64,000 nucleotides of DNA from Thozetella sp. PMI_491 (GCA_021432635.1 MU270077.1:271531-335530); one strand, 5' to 3'; positions 9,569-21,439 are shown, counted from the first letter of the stretch. Made by a program: numbers and translations. Notes: a model not told the origin generated them from the letters alone.

Positions 9569-11554
9569 TTATCGTCGTGGATCTGCTTTCGCTAGCCACT
9601 CCTGGATCCTCTGCGTCGCGAGGCGCGGCATGTCCTTGTAACGCTTTGCGTCGTATGTCTCGTCGATCGAGCGGGCCAGACGCTGTGCCTTGATAACAAC
9701 GAGCCGCCGCGCATTGGCCCACGGCTCCCGACCCACAAAGGTGTCCGCCTCGGCTGCGAGCTCGCGCCGCTTCTTGCGCACGGCGGCATCATCAGCCTTC
9801 TCTACGGCACAGAGTGCACACTTACACTCAAAGCCCCAGGTGGTCTGCAGGGCTGCTTGTCGCGCGTCGTAGTCGCTAGACTCGTCGTAGCTGTGAAAGA
9901 GTTCCTCTCCGGCGGCGATGGGCCGGATGGCACGGAGGATCATCAGGTCGCCAACGTACTCCTTCTTGGCGTTGGCCATGCAAGCGTGGTTGATGTAGGC
10001 GGCCCGCACCCAGAGCCCTGTGCTCGCGTGGCTAGCATCCTCGTCGCCATACTGACTACCGGGGCCGAAGGCGTTGCGGGACACGATGTCGTGCACGCGA
10101 AAGACATCGACGACGGGTCCATCGTCGGTGTGTGATATATTCTTGCCTTCACCTTGGTAGTCGCCGAAAAGATCCATCACCTTCTCGATCTGGGACGGGT
10201 TGTTCAGGAGCTTCTGCACCACAGCCTTGGTTAGGCCCACTGGGGCTACTCGGATCCGGTCGTCGCGCACGTCGTATGTCATGGCCGTCAAGCTCTCGCT
10301 CTCGTGGCCCCAGACGACGCAGAATGCCTTCTCGCACATGATGACCTCTCCGGCGGGAATAGCGCGGACCGCGAACAGGCCTCGCCCTCGCCCTGCACTC
10401 TTCTTGATCTCGGCATTACCGACAAAGCTAGCGGCGTCGACCCGTGGTCGCGCCCGAGACGCCCCGGCTCCCAGCTTCTTCCAGTTGTATTTTCCGTTTT
10501 CTTGCTCTTGGAGGCGTATCGAAATCTGCTTCAGATAGGCAGCCGTCTCTTTGTTATTGGGCGTAAGCTTGTCGCGCGCTTCAAAGCAGGCTCTGGCCTC
10601 CTGGTAGTTGCCCAAGTTGTAGGCAGCGCAGCCGGCGCGGAAGTATGCTTTACTGTCGAGCTCTTTGGACCGTTCATCATCTACCCCAATGAGGGAAGCT
10701 TTCCCATCGGTCACCGCTTCATCCAACTGGTTCAGGGCGAGATTCACATGAGCGCGGTTGCGCGACAGGTCTCGGGCGACGTCGGGCGCCGAGTTGAACA
10801 CGGAGTCTTGTTTTGCAATCCGTAGGCCTTCGGTATATCTCGCGTGGGCGAGGGGCAGGTCCCCTTTCCCGAGTGCCGCATTTCCCTTGTCCTTGTACTT
10901 TTTGGCCGCGTCTGTGGCGGCCGCCGGGTCTTCAGCGGCGGTGCTCTCCTCCCCGGGCTTCGCGGTTTCATCCCTCCAGACGACCAGATCTGTGGGATGG
11001 TCAATACGGAGAGTGGCTTCCCCTTGGTCGGTAAGGGTGAAGTAGGGTTCCTTGATCACAAACAGGGAGCCAGACTCGAGCACTTCCTTGCCGTGCCTAG
11101 ACTTGTGCAGACACACCTCGAGGCGCTCCGTCTGCTCCCCTTCGTCTTCCTGAACGACAGTCCACGAGCGAGCGGCAAGCGTCACGACGGGGCTGGCACG
11201 CTTGATAGTGAGGCGGCGGCCTCGGTGATGGGTCTCCATTTGGAGGTCGGCGAGCCTCATGGGCTCCAAGTCTCGGAGTGGCAGGATGGAGGGCGGATAC
11301 AACTGGCCTACCCCGAGCGCGGGCAAGGTGTTGTCTTTGGGCTTCTCCTGGCCCAGGTCGAACGCTGCCTCGCCCATGTCCGCCATGAGGGCCATCCCCG
11401 TCGCTTGGCTGATGTCAGCCTTTGCATCTCTCGGCTCCCGGGCCTGACCGGCCTGCTCAGAGCACTTCTTCGCCCGGTCCTTGACGGTACTTCGAATGCG
11501 CTCCACCTCCTGCTCGGTCAAGAACACCGTGTTGCCATCGGTTCGGGAAGCCAT
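9569..11554 (-). CDS. TPR-SET domain protein (SMYD-like methyltransferase family)
   Basis: Single-exon 661 aa. Residues about 215-345 form tetratricopeptide-like helices (KKYKDKGNAALGKGDL, then two further units). Residues about 375-600 form a SET domain: RGRGLFAVRAIPAGEVI at its start, YINHACMANA (the NHxC motif of SAM/lysine-channel residues) and GEELFHSYDE near its end, followed by a post-SET-like FECKCALC cysteine cluster. SET proteins methylate lysines on histones or other proteins. The TPR-SET layout is common in fungi and largely uncharacterised. The N-terminal 200 residues contain a beta-rich region of unknown role. The ATG at 11554 is the natural start. It is divergent from the HET gene at 12570. 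Confidence 0.85.
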   Translation of the reverse strand: MASRTDGNTVFLTEQEVERIRSTVKDRAKKCSEQAGQAREPRDAKADISQATGMALMADMGEAAFDLGQEKPKDNTLPALGVGQLYPPSILPLRDLEPMRLADLQMETHHRGRRLTIKRASPVVTLAARSWTVVQEDEGEQTERLEVCLHKSRHGKEVLESGSLFVIKEPYFTLTDQGEATLRIDHPTDLVVWRDETAKPGEESTAAEDPAAATDAAKKYKDKGNAALGKGDLPLAHARYTEGLRIAKQDSVFNSAPDVARDLSRNRAHVNLALNQLDEAVTDGKASLIGVDDERSKELDSKAYFRAGCAAYNLGNYQEARACFEARDKLTPNNKETAAYLKQISIRLQEQENGKYNWKKLGAGASRARPRVDAASFVGNAEIKKSAGRGRGLFAVRAIPAGEVIMCEKAFCVVWGHESESLTAMTYDVRDDRIRVAPVGLTKAVVQKLLNNPSQIEKVMDLFGDYQGEGKNISHTDDGPVVDVFRVHDIVSRNAFGPGSQYGDEDASHASTGLWVRAAYINHACMANAKKEYVGDLMILRAIRPIAAGEELFHSYDESSDYDARQAALQTTWGFECKCALCAVEKADDAAVRKKRRELAAEADTFVGREPWANARRLVVIKAQRLARSIDETYDAKRYKDMPRLATQRIQEWLAKADPRR

Positions 11555-12569
11555 CGCAGAGGAGCCAGCGCTCGCAAAACGCCGCGAGTGGAGCGAGCCT
11601 ACTGGGACCGGGTGCTCAGCGCTGCCAGTCTCTCAGTGGTGTAGAAGACAGGCACAATGGCCGATTCTCCAAGCGCGGCGAATTTCGGCGTCGAGGGAGA
11701 CCCAGCGCCGAGAAGAAGGCTAGGAAATTTACAAGGCTGTATATGTTCTTGCCAGAGGTCTGAAGTACGAGTGAGGCTCGGCGGGGGTTGTTTGGGCTTC
11801 TATGCGGTATCCGCAACGCTGTGCCCCGCCATAGGCGAACCAAGAGAAAAAAAAAAAAAAAGCTGCTGCTCCGCATAGCTACTGCTTCTCTGTCTTTGAT
11901 AGGGCTAACCCGTGGGCATTTGGTGACTCAGATTGGATGGACGGTTGCCCCTGCCCCCACTTCTCCCCACTTGAGGTTTGCCCAGTCCACTTCTTCTGTT
12001 GCCAAAGAGTCCCCTCCTGGGAGAAACGACGAACGACCACCACCTGCGGATACAGCGGGCACACGACAGCACGCCTGCCGTGACTAGACCTGAACCTGCT
12101 TAATCGAGGACTGCACTACCTCTACCCATGGCCAATATGTGAAGTATCATGTTCTCTTAAACCTAACTATAGCCTTGCCTAAAGCTTGTATTGATTTGAG
12201 TGAGGCCGCCGGTAGGCGATTGGGGACTGTGCCTTCAACCAGTAGGTATATACACACAGCAGCTGTTGGCGTGCCGTGGACACACTGGAATAAGAGGCAC
12301 GTAGGCCAGTAGGCGATTGGCCATCTATCTATGCGTTTCTTTTTGCAAGTTCAGCCTGTTAAATGCGCCTTGCGCATCGTTCATGCCAAGGACTTCATTT
12401 CATTCAGCTGGTGGCTTGCACAGCCTCCATCGTCGAGCTTGTCGCCCAGGGTTAAAGTACATTTAACAACAACCTTCAGTACTCTCATAATGACCTAGAA
12501 TCAACCCGTCTCCATGCCGTACTGAATAAACGAACAACAAATAGACGCCAAGCTCTTACCTCTTCGTAA
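11555..12569. promoter_or_regulatory. Divergent upstream region between the SET and HET genes
   Basis: About 1 kb without a gene, shared 5' flank of two divergently transcribed genes. It contains an A(15) run at 11847-11861 and CT/AC-rich stretches near 12000; nothing else recognised. Confidence 0.45.
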
Positions 12570-14555
12570 ATGGATCCGTCGATTTACAGCCCGCTGTCGA
12601 GCGGGGACGCCTTCCGCGTCGTAACCCTGCACGCCGGCACTGCAGATGCGGAGGTGCGCCTGTCCCTTGTGCCCGCCGAACTGGGGTCGCAGGTGGAGTA
12701 CGAGGCGCTTTCCTACGTATGGGGTCCCCCGAATTTCAGCGAGTCAATATCGTGCCATGGCGTTGCGTGCAAGGTAACGCCGAACCTGTTGGCGGCCCTC
12801 CGGCGGCTTCGCTATACGAATAAGGACCGGACCCTGTGGGTCGATGCGATATGCATCCGGCAGAGCGACATCGACGAGCGCATCCAGCAAGTGTCGCGGA
12901 TGGGGGACATATACTCGCAGGCGAGCCGCGTATTGGTTTGGTTGGGCGATGAAGACGAGGCTCTAGCCAGCAGCGCCCACCACCTTGCCGGCCTGTTGCT
13001 TGCTGCCGTCAGAGATAACCCCGACCTGCCGTCCGCCGGCCCGCAGGCTCGGGTAATCGCGCGAAACATGCTCGTTGCGCATCCGTGGTTCGCGGAGCAC
13101 TTCAATCCGGCTACCTCGCTATTGCGCAACGAGTGGTTCCAGCGCGTGTGGACCTTCCAGGAGGCATACCTAGCCCAGGAAGCAGAACTAATCTGTGGCT
13201 CCGTATCGTTCCCTCTGGAGCCTTTCGTCTCCACGTGGGGGCTGATGGGGCAGCTCGGCATCCGCCCACCGCTAAGTGGGAATGAATGCGCTATGACACT
13301 GTTTGCTACTTGCTCCTGGAAGTTTATGACGAGGGTCCCGGGCCAGCCAGAGCCGCTGCCGCCCGGGACGGGCCTTCGACTGTCGAACCTGCTAAGATCC
13401 ACTTACATGAACCGGGCCACTGATCCCAGGGATCGAGTGTTCGGCCTCCTGGCCATGGTGGAAACCCGAAATGGACTACGCTATGTCCCCGACTACCGGA
13501 TGCCGACCGAGGAGGTGTACACCAAGGTCGCGAGGCTCTTGATCGAGGACGATGGCCACTTGCAAATCCTATCCGATGCCCAGGGCTTGAAGCACAACCC
13601 GGAGCTACCTTCTTGGGTTCCGGACTGGCGTGGTGAAAGCCTGGTGAAACCGCTAGCGGAGAGAACCCGAACCTTTACACAAACCTACCGCATCCACGGA
13701 AATTTCGAGCCCTCCGAGATCATAACTCCTCATAGTGACGACAGGATGCTGAAGCTCCACGGCGCTGCACTTGGCAAGATCAAGTTGCTCATCGCACTTG
13801 ACGAGCTGAGGGCAGCCCTATGCTCCCAAGATATCCAGCTTGACAACTGGAGCCGGCTCTTGTCACTCCCGAGACAGTTCTTTGAGATGTGCAATGCGGT
13901 GGGATTGGGTGGACCATCTACCTACGGTCCGACGAATGAGCCCAAGTCGATTGCATTTATCAAGACGCTGGCAGCAGATAGATTGCCTTGCTCCTCGCGC
14001 CTGACGCCGTCGGATGTTGAAGAGTTTTTCCCTTGGTACAGCGACTACGATTCTCTCACCTGGAGAGAGGCGTTACGCCCTCTGGCACTTCCTACCTCCG
14101 CCATGGACGACTCCTCACATGCGGATGTCGCGGGGGGGCCCAGCCGCGAGGTGATCGGCGTCTTGTTGGGGACTGTACAGCCGACGAGATGGAACTTTGG
14201 CTCCTCCAACATCCTAGAAAAACTCAAAGTTGCAACCGTATATCGCAACATCGCAGACGACGTTATCAACGCAGTCATTTCCAAGCTGAGTCAACGTGCT
14301 ATGTTTGTGACCGACACTGGATACATGGGCATCGGGCCAGCCAACGCCACCACGGGCGACGAGGTATACGATTTGATGGGCGGGGATGTCCCGTTTGTTC
14401 TCCGGCCGACCAGCGGAGAGAATGAATTCGGACTGCTCGGCGACTGTTATGTTCACGGAGTTATGGACGGGCAGCTGTGGCGGCCGAACGCGGATGGAAC
14501 CTGGCTTGAGTCGGTGGACGGGAGTTTAGAGTGGCGAGCTGTTACATTGATTTGA
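12570..14555 (+). CDS. HET-domain protein (heterokaryon incompatibility type)
   Basis: Single-exon 661 aa. A HET domain occupies residues about 45-200: YEALSYVWG, the LWVDAICIRQ block, and the FQRVWTFQEAYLA block, which are the three conserved HET segments. The remainder resembles other fungal HET proteins with no second named domain, including a C-terminal segment of the GDCYVHGVMDG type. HET domains trigger cell death during fusion of incompatible strains in several well-studied fungi, but most paralogs are uncharacterised and this one cannot be assigned to a known locus. No interruption is seen. The leader upstream is CT-rich and the ATG at 12570 is the first in frame. Confidence 0.93.
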   Translation: MDPSIYSPLSSGDAFRVVTLHAGTADAEVRLSLVPAELGSQVEYEALSYVWGPPNFSESISCHGVACKVTPNLLAALRRLRYTNKDRTLWVDAICIRQSDIDERIQQVSRMGDIYSQASRVLVWLGDEDEALASSAHHLAGLLLAAVRDNPDLPSAGPQARVIARNMLVAHPWFAEHFNPATSLLRNEWFQRVWTFQEAYLAQEAELICGSVSFPLEPFVSTWGLMGQLGIRPPLSGNECAMTLFATCSWKFMTRVPGQPEPLPPGTGLRLSNLLRSTYMNRATDPRDRVFGLLAMVETRNGLRYVPDYRMPTEEVYTKVARLLIEDDGHLQILSDAQGLKHNPELPSWVPDWRGESLVKPLAERTRTFTQTYRIHGNFEPSEIITPHSDDRMLKLHGAALGKIKLLIALDELRAALCSQDIQLDNWSRLLSLPRQFFEMCNAVGLGGPSTYGPTNEPKSIAFIKTLAADRLPCSSRLTPSDVEEFFPWYSDYDSLTWREALRPLALPTSAMDDSSHADVAGGPSREVIGVLLGTVQPTRWNFGSSNILEKLKVATVYRNIADDVINAVISKLSQRAMFVTDTGYMGIGPANATTGDEVYDLMGGDVPFVLRPTSGENEFGLLGDCYVHGVMDGQLWRPNADGTWLESVDGSLEWRAVTLI

Positions 14556-15573
14556 CATATCTTAGCTACGGAGGTATAGATTTTTTTTTAAATCTTTTTT
14601 GAGATTTTCTTTTTCCATAGTGTGTCTGGTTTGAGTAACCTTTTTTTTTCTCTCCGACCTTTCTGAACGTTTGGAAATGAATTCCTACCCTATTGCTAGA
14701 ATTTCGATATCACGCCCCTGGCCTCCACAGGAATACCAAGAGCTAGCCTAGACGAGACAGATTACCACCTATGTTGGATCGTGGATTCGTAGCGCTGTTG
14801 ATCTAGTAATGGAGGATCAGGAGCTCTGACGAGCGTTGTATGGACCTCAGCCAATCAGGTGGAGAATCCACACGATCGGCTGAGGGCTATTTAACGAGCA
14901 TTTTGAGCAGTCAACTTGGCTTTATAACTAGATCTGCACACATCAATATAGAGGACTTTTCAACCAGTTGTTTCTACGTTTGTTTGTTTTACACTTTCGA
15001 GATCTCGTAATATTTACCAACAACCTAGGTATATATCCGCCAAATTTCGAGCGTATTTTCTGGAGGCTGATGTAAAGATGTTTTTTAGTGAACCCAGCGT
15101 ATTACTAGCAGTAATGGCCTCTGGGGAGGTGAGGAGTAAGTAGATTACTGCGATTTCCAGTGACTCAGCACTTACAAAATGCAAGGAATAAAGGCAGCAC
15201 AACGGATTAAAAGAGATAGAAGTGTGCTCAATCCACTTTCATGCAAGAATTTCATCACGTGCCTGCTTTGCACTTGTGTAAACCGGCATCGAGAAGTCCT
15301 CCCCTTCCTAAGGCACATTCCCCCTCACTCACTTTTTCCTTCCTCCCACCCCCCACTTGGTTGGGGTTTATGTAGCACCTCAATACCTCAATCTCAGATC
15401 CTACCCAGAGGATGGGATGGTTTGAGGGTTAACCACAAGGTATGTCCCATCACCTGATCCTATCACTAAGAGAAAAGTACTGAAGAGCCGCCAAGTCTCA
15501 GTGACACGCCCGCCTGCCGCATGCGAATTACTCCTAGGTCCTCTCCAATATTTACTACAGAGATATTTAGCGG
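14556..15573. other. Intergenic region with promoter-like block and hairpin
   Basis: AT-rich flank, with T-runs just after the HET stop. A CCAAT-like element (14850-14856) inside an inverted repeat, then CTATTTAA (14887) and TTTATAAC (14921) look like a plus-strand promoter, yet no gene is found after it before the F-box gene on the other strand. Confidence 0.4.
14845..14885. repeat. 8-bp inverted repeat (CCTCAGCC / GGCTGAGG)
   Basis: Perfect 8-nt inverted repeat with arms at 14845-14852 and 14878-14885 and a 25-nt loop that contains a CCAAT-type motif. It could be a protein-binding palindrome or a hairpin; chance cannot be excluded. Confidence 0.6.
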
Positions 15574-16935
15574 TTATGCTATTCCCCTCAACCATCCTCT
15601 GCGACACTTGACCGCCGTATCCTTGAACGGGTCGTGCGGGATCACGTATCCGGTGGTTGTAGGTACGTAGTAGAAGTATCGTAGGTTAGGAAACCTCCCT
15701 GCGCGAACCGCATCGCCAAGTGCCTTGACTTCTAGAGAAAATGTTGAGGGGAGATAGTCTATGCTTAGAGACACAATAGATTCTGGCAATAGCTTGACGA
15801 GTAAGCCATCTCTGGGCCGACCTTCGCTGTATATACAGTTGACAGCTAAGCACAACAGTTCTAGTGCCACAAACTCGGTGAGATCGGTTATCTTAGAGAC
15901 GGGGCCAGGATCAGAGATCTGCCAGGTCATCTCAAGATCCAAGTCGAGATGTTTTAGGGTAGCCTTGACAGGGCGCATAGCAGTGTAAACTTCAGTCGGG
16001 AGGATAACCGGGATGTCTTTTCTTAAGCCGTAGTATGAAAAGTGGTTGTATCTAAATGACTCTAACTTGGGGCATGCTTCAAAGATAATGGCCAACTCGG
16101 ACCCGGTGAGGCAGCCTTGGGGAATGTGGAGAAATCGAAGATTCGTCAGCGGCAAAGCAGTCGGAAGAAACGTCAAGCGAGCGCCAGTGATGTAACTTAG
16201 ATTTGGCGCCTTCTGGACGAGGTAAGACAAGTCGCCGAGCTCAATGCTGCTATATTGGTTGTATGGACCGGGTTCAAGACTCAGGCTAATTAAGTTTCGA
16301 AAAGGCGCGTACGGAACCTTGATCATGCCAATGTAGTCGAACTCAATGCACTCCAGTTTGAGGTGTTCTATGCTGGTCGTCCTGAACAGCAGGAGGTCGG
16401 TCAGGAGAGTAAAAACCATGATATTCAGCTCCTGTGCATCTCTCCAGGAATCCGTATCCATGGCCCCATCACCAGAGTAGGTCATTCCACGGCCATCGAG
16501 ATGTGACAGAGCGACTCCCAGGCCAGCTAGCTCAGATGCGAATGCCTCGATATCCTCAGGGGGGAAGGGAGCTGGCCGAGAGGTGCGGGGGCTGAATGAG
16601 ATCTCTAGCTCCTTGACCAATGAGGCCAGTTGTGGATGCTGACAGAAAAGCTGCGTGAGCGGGAAAAGTTCATTTCGCGCCCACGAGTCGATTCGTACCC
16701 TGTGGAAGAGAAAGGGCATAGCTGCGTCTTGGAGACGGGTACAGCTGTAGCAGACACCGCGCACGGCACGAAAGTTCTGCAAAGTGCTACGCCATCGCTC
16801 GTCGGTTGCGGTGTCGGGATAGTGAACGAAGATTTTCTGCGTGCTACTGTCGTCTTCACCGGTGCAGTGAGGACAGAGGTATTCGAAAATGGCACCGAGA
16901 ATCTCGGTTGGCATGTGGAGGAGGCTAAGCGCCAT
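15574..16935 (-). CDS. F-box-like protein
   Basis: Single-exon 453 aa. The first 50 residues (LLHMPTEILGAIFEYLCP) match the fungal F-box pattern LxxLPxEILxxIxxxL. After it comes a region with cysteines (CPHC, CYSCTRL) and a long stretch with scattered LRR-like segments such as HLDLDLEM and LISLSLEPG. F-box proteins link substrates to SCF ubiquitin ligases; the C-terminal part would be the substrate-recognition region. No close homolog can be named from sequence alone. Complete from the ATG at 16935. Confidence 0.75.
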   Translation of the reverse strand: MALSLLHMPTEILGAIFEYLCPHCTGEDDSSTQKIFVHYPDTATDERWRSTLQNFRAVRGVCYSCTRLQDAAMPFLFHRVRIDSWARNELFPLTQLFCQHPQLASLVKELEISFSPRTSRPAPFPPEDIEAFASELAGLGVALSHLDGRGMTYSGDGAMDTDSWRDAQELNIMVFTLLTDLLLFRTTSIEHLKLECIEFDYIGMIKVPYAPFRNLISLSLEPGPYNQYSSIELGDLSYLVQKAPNLSYITGARLTFLPTALPLTNLRFLHIPQGCLTGSELAIIFEACPKLESFRYNHFSYYGLRKDIPVILPTEVYTAMRPVKATLKHLDLDLEMTWQISDPGPVSKITDLTEFVALELLCLAVNCIYSEGRPRDGLLVKLLPESIVSLSIDYLPSTFSLEVKALGDAVRAGRFPNLRYFYYVPTTTGYVIPHDPFKDTAVKCRRGWLRGIA

Positions 16936-17517
16936 GACCGGACGGGCATCGGTTGCTCATCCGGGTCGAAATGAAGGTCGGTTGGGTTAGAAGGATTGAT
17001 GAGAGCAATTTGTTTGGTTTCCTCCCACTAGGCACCTTGCAAGAGATTTTTTGCGCTCGATGTCTTGCTCGCTGTGACGCTCGATGCGTGAGCGGGGGAC
17101 TCTATTTGTGTTTAGGCAACAATGGACACCTGCGTCGGTCGGTGGGAAAGCTGCAGCCCTTTAGTAGCTATACGCACCAATCGAATCTTACAAACTCGCA
17201 GCTCAAACGAATTCTTACAGGCCGACATATATTTCTCGTTCGCCAGCGTTTAAAAGCATCCTCACAAGCGAGAAGAAGAATATCTCTACCTACGTGTCTA
17301 ATGTATACAAGGTATGTACGTACGTATAATGAGAAGCAATCCTCTGCGCATCTGCCCCATAGATACTTCAGACCTTCTCCTGTTTGGGCGAAGCGACAAG
17401 TGACTTCACACACCTCCGGGAAATTCAGAGATTCCTGAACACACACACACCTTTAATGATTGCCTGACAGTGTCGGGAACTCTAGGCATGCTACGTACTC
17501 CAATAGCTCCATCGCAG
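16936..17517. other. Intergenic region with short (AC)n tract
   Basis: About 580 nt between an F-box start and the 3' end of a membrane-protein gene. It contains (AC)n at 17440-17451. No gene supported. Confidence 0.5.
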
Positions 17518-19871
17518 TCAAACTTTCTCCTCCTTGACTGACGCGAAATCCTCCTTGGTCTCATAAGAAGACGTCTTGGTGGACTGTGGCGTAAGCTTCA
17601 TGTCGGTGCTCTGGTGGGACGCAATCGGCTCGAGAACTTCGCCTCGTTTCGTGAGTGGGACATCGAACGGCCCGACGGACCATGATCCACGCCCCAGGAC
17701 CTCGTAGCCAAGGCTATGCAGTTGGAGCGTGCCGTTCGACGTCCACTCAAAATCTGCGAAGGCGCGACGCCCGTGTCGCTTCTGATAGTAGTTGGAAAGG
17801 GGCTCCAGTGTGTAGGAAACCAGGACAATGGCGGTCCCCATTACGAAAACGAAGCAGAGCCCAAAGACGCTGAACGATGTGTACTCTGAGCTCTGGATTT
17901 TCTGCTCGCCGGCGAATTGCGAGTTAGTTAATGCAGGTAGCGGCCGAGGACATGCTATGAGCTTATTACCTGGCTGTTACACACCTCCCCCTCGAACGTG
18001 TTGTTCGGCGGTAGTTTGATTGGGCCGTAGAGCTGTTCGTCCGCCCCATTGGCAACGTCGACGATGCCTGATTGCAAGGCAGCGAGCCACGTGAACCATA
18101 ATTTCGTCATGTCGAGCTGCCACTGGTTCGTCGGGAGCATGGCCTGAAAGCCTTTTTCGAAACTTTTCTGCGAGTCCAAGGCGTTGGAGCCCAGCATGTC
18201 CACGATGAACCACGGAGGTGCACACGCATTGTTGAGCATCTTGACGAACCAGAGAAACTTACCAGCGACCTTGTCCTTGACCTCGACACTAGGGGCAAAT
18301 ATCTCGGTATCCTCGGCCAGATTGAAGAGTGGGAAAGCATTTCTCGTCGCATCATCCTGGCTCGCCAATGGACCGCATTGAGTCTCCTTTGGAAGCGCCG
18401 GGTTGCAGAATTGGTACTGCGAAACACACCCCATCGGCGACGCCGCCTCAGACGACTGATACAGAGGATGCGTGCCCGTCGCTTTTGTATTGACAAGACC
18501 TGGGCCCGGGTCTGTCGCCCGGTACCTGCAAGCGGTGAAATATTAGACGAATGCTCAAGCAGCAGCGATCACTCCCCCCAACATTTCCGAGTTCGCAGCT
18601 ACTCATGTAGAGCCGCTTATGAGCAATATTTATATGAGATGGAGACACCTACCAATCGTCGTCTACCTCTTCTTGGAAAAAGGCACCGTTTCCAGACAGG
18701 AATAGTAGAAGGATGTCTCCGTCGGATCTCTCGAGTTCTTCGCTCGGGGCAAAAAACGAGCTGATGGGGTCCACCGTACCGTTGATTATGAAGGCATTCG
18801 TTTCACTAAAATGTCAGTGGATGAGACGGACAGTGAAGACGGTGAACGGGCTTACGACAGGCGGAGGGTTCGGCCACGATTTCGCATATTGTTTTCTAGT
18901 TGAGTCCCATATTGAAACTCGAGGCTCTCTATCTCAAAGGTGTAGTTGTACCGGACTTTCTGGTCTGCGGGCCCCATGATAGCTGAACCATAGTGATACC
19001 TAGCGTAGGTGATGTTGTTTCCCTTGGCCTCGCTGGTGTGGCCCTCGGTAACAAGTGGCGCGCAGTGAAACACATGGCGAAACAGAAACCTCTCGTCCGG
19101 GGGAGCATTCAGGCCCAGGTGCGTATCACTGTCCAGATACCCAGTGTCTAAGTGGATATTCGAGTCCTTGGTACGGCAGACTTGTTCCTTGAAAGGACAC
19201 GAGGCATGGGTATCAATGTTGGCCGGAAGTCGGCTGGTGACGAAAGAAGAGCAGTCAAACATACCCGGCGAGCTTGAAGAGTAGCACTGCTGGGCATAGT
19301 TTGCTGCGTTGTTCACCTGCCCGGCTTCATAAATCTGCATGCTCGGCGTGGTTTGGTTAATGCTCTGCACTTGGCTATCCCCAGCGCTCAGAACCAGGCC
19401 ACAATATCTACCATCTATCAAAACTTCGTTCCCAATCCCCGTCGATACCTTCGATGAGAAGCCACTGGCGACGGTGAAGGCAACAGCACAGAACAGCGCG
19501 ACAGTGAAGCTCGGCAGCACACGAGACAAGGACCGGCTATTGGTGCGACGCCAGGCCCAGAAGAGTTGGCTTAGCGACCAGAACGCAGACTCGGCGGACT
19601 CTGAGTTCCGTAGGATGACCTGGCGTTGGTGGTGGAGGGCATCCCGGGATTCTGGAGTCGAGAACCACCGGTGGAGGACTAGGCAGATAATGCGCCAGAA
19701 GCGCGCCGCAACCAAGCCGACGAAGAAAGCCGTAAATGCGATCAGTAGATTTCCATTGTCTCGGGAGAGTGTCACAGTCGCCCCAAAGACAGACCCGCGG
19801 GACCAGTTGGTCCAGAAGCCGATATGTACTCGGTGCTGGACCATCGACGCATCCGGTGAAGGTGTAGACAT
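17518..19871 (-). CDS. Multi-exon fungal membrane protein of unknown function
   Basis: Four exons (18856-19871, 18653-18805, 17970-18525, 17518-17901) give 702 aa. Two N-terminal membrane segments (about residues 40-65, GNLLIAFTAFFVGLVAARFW, and about 117-137, LPSFTVALFCAVAFTVASGF) precede a large Cys- and Asn-X-Ser/Thr-rich region, predicted outside the cytosol, and a last membrane segment near residue 590 (FGLCFVFVMGTAIVLVSYTL) with a charged cytosolic tail. This layout is common in lineage-specific ascomycete proteins of unknown role. Splice sites preserve frame across all three introns. The first in-frame ATG is at 19871; a longer open frame upstream lacks an ATG. Function not assigned. 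Confidence 0.75.
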
Positions 19872-21431
19872 GGTGGAAAGCAGATAAACCTGAAGGGGGA
19901 ATTGCGACAAGGTCCACCACTATCAAACAGTTTGACTCTTACCGGTAGCAGGTAGCGATGGGTGGCTAGCCACGGGCAGGCTATTCGGTTAGAGCGACAA
20001 TGCACACCGGACTAAATACTCTCCTGTGAACACCCTTGTCCTTTGTCGTCCTCTATCCTTTCAAACAAGGAGCCCATCAACCCATCAACCAGAACCGGCA
20101 AGGTTTTCGCATTCAGCTCAACGCCTCATTGCGACCCTCCTGCCTACTCCCTGAAATATCTAGAATAAACCCCTATCTACAACCTAAAGGTGTGTCCCGT
20201 ACCAGGCCACGCCGGTGGGGGCCGACTATAGAGCAGCGGCGCGGTACATCCCCGGCGAATCGGGTGCAGCGAGTGCGGCGGCCGGTCATGCACGGATCCA
20301 GACACTCGGCCGCGCGATGTTACCGCGCAAAGACACAGCTGTGGCGAAGCCCAATCAGGGACGTGGCCAGCGTAGTGTTGGATTTCTGATACCATGCCGC
20401 TCTGCACCAACGGCCCGTAGCGTGCACTTGGGCCCCAAAACTGCCTTTACCAAGGCGGCGTAGCCGCCCTGTGGCTTCACCTAGTTGCTGTTTCGGATAG
20501 TTTTGCGACGATAGAGATAAAAATGGTAGTGATTTCTAAAAATTGGCTCTCGCCCACTTTCAGTTGACGACAAGAGGGAAAGGAGGGGAGGAGAGCAGCA
20601 GGCTTGGCAATACCTGGCTTGGATCTGGACCTCCGCTGTGCCTTGTCGAGAAGAATCCAGCACGTTAAGCTTTGTTGTCTTCTTCGGTACACCCTTTTCT
20701 AACCATTCTCGTATTGATAGAAGGGGACGGGTGCTTGGAATAGACATACCCTTTCTGACGAGCTTTATGTGCCCTAGGAGGACAGTTTTGCAACGGCGCG
20801 ACCGACGCGCATTATAAATCAAGAAACAATGGTCGGTCTAAGTTGTGCGCTAATTCCTGGCCCTCGTATACCATATTGACTGCCGAATAAGCACGTATAT
20901 CGCCCCGCATGTGGCTTCATCTTACAGTCTGTTCTGTACCGTAGAGTCGGGGGATATGTTATCTCCGACGGGGTTTTGGCCAGTTCCAGTATGCTGGGAC
21001 ACGAGAGCCGTGGTTCCGTGCTTACTGCTACAGTATTCATAGGGTATCGGTGGAAACGGCGCAGCGGAATGGGCCACCCAGAAATTGCCCAATTGGGATT
21101 ACATTGTGGCCTCGGGGCATATATAGCCCACCACTGTACAGTAAAGGACGCTAAGCTCCTAAAACAGAGTGGTACGTCGCTAGAAAGATGGTTAGTCCGG
21201 ACTTCTAATCATCCCTCAAGTGGATTCCTCAAGTTCACCGTGACTCTGCATCCGCGCTGACCAGGGAGATGACCATGTTTGCCCCGAAAGACCGGCGATC
21301 AGGCAGCATCGCGTCGTGACCGGGGACTTTGGTTACACATGCTTAAAGTCTTAGGGTAGAATTGTAAAGTGGCAAGCGATGCTGCCAAGATCGCCACCGG
21401 AACTCCACGGCAATGGCTGGACGAATACGAG
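19872..21431. other. Intergenic region
   Basis: About 1.56 kb with no supported gene. A minus-strand frame near 20481-20822 has basic, Ser/Arg-rich composition but no recognisable domain. The end of the region is the promoter of the crotonase gene. Confidence 0.4.
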
Positions 21432-21439
21432 TATAAAAG
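21432..21439 (+). promoter_or_regulatory. TATA box of the crotonase gene
   Basis: TATAAAAG about 80 nt upstream of the ATG at 21516. A transcript starting about 30 nt downstream would exclude the longer upstream frame and so supports the start that carries the signal peptide. Confidence 0.6.

Noticed and set aside
10844-11644. 266-aa open frame on the + strand
   Set aside because: Antisense to the TPR-SET gene, which has strong domain evidence.
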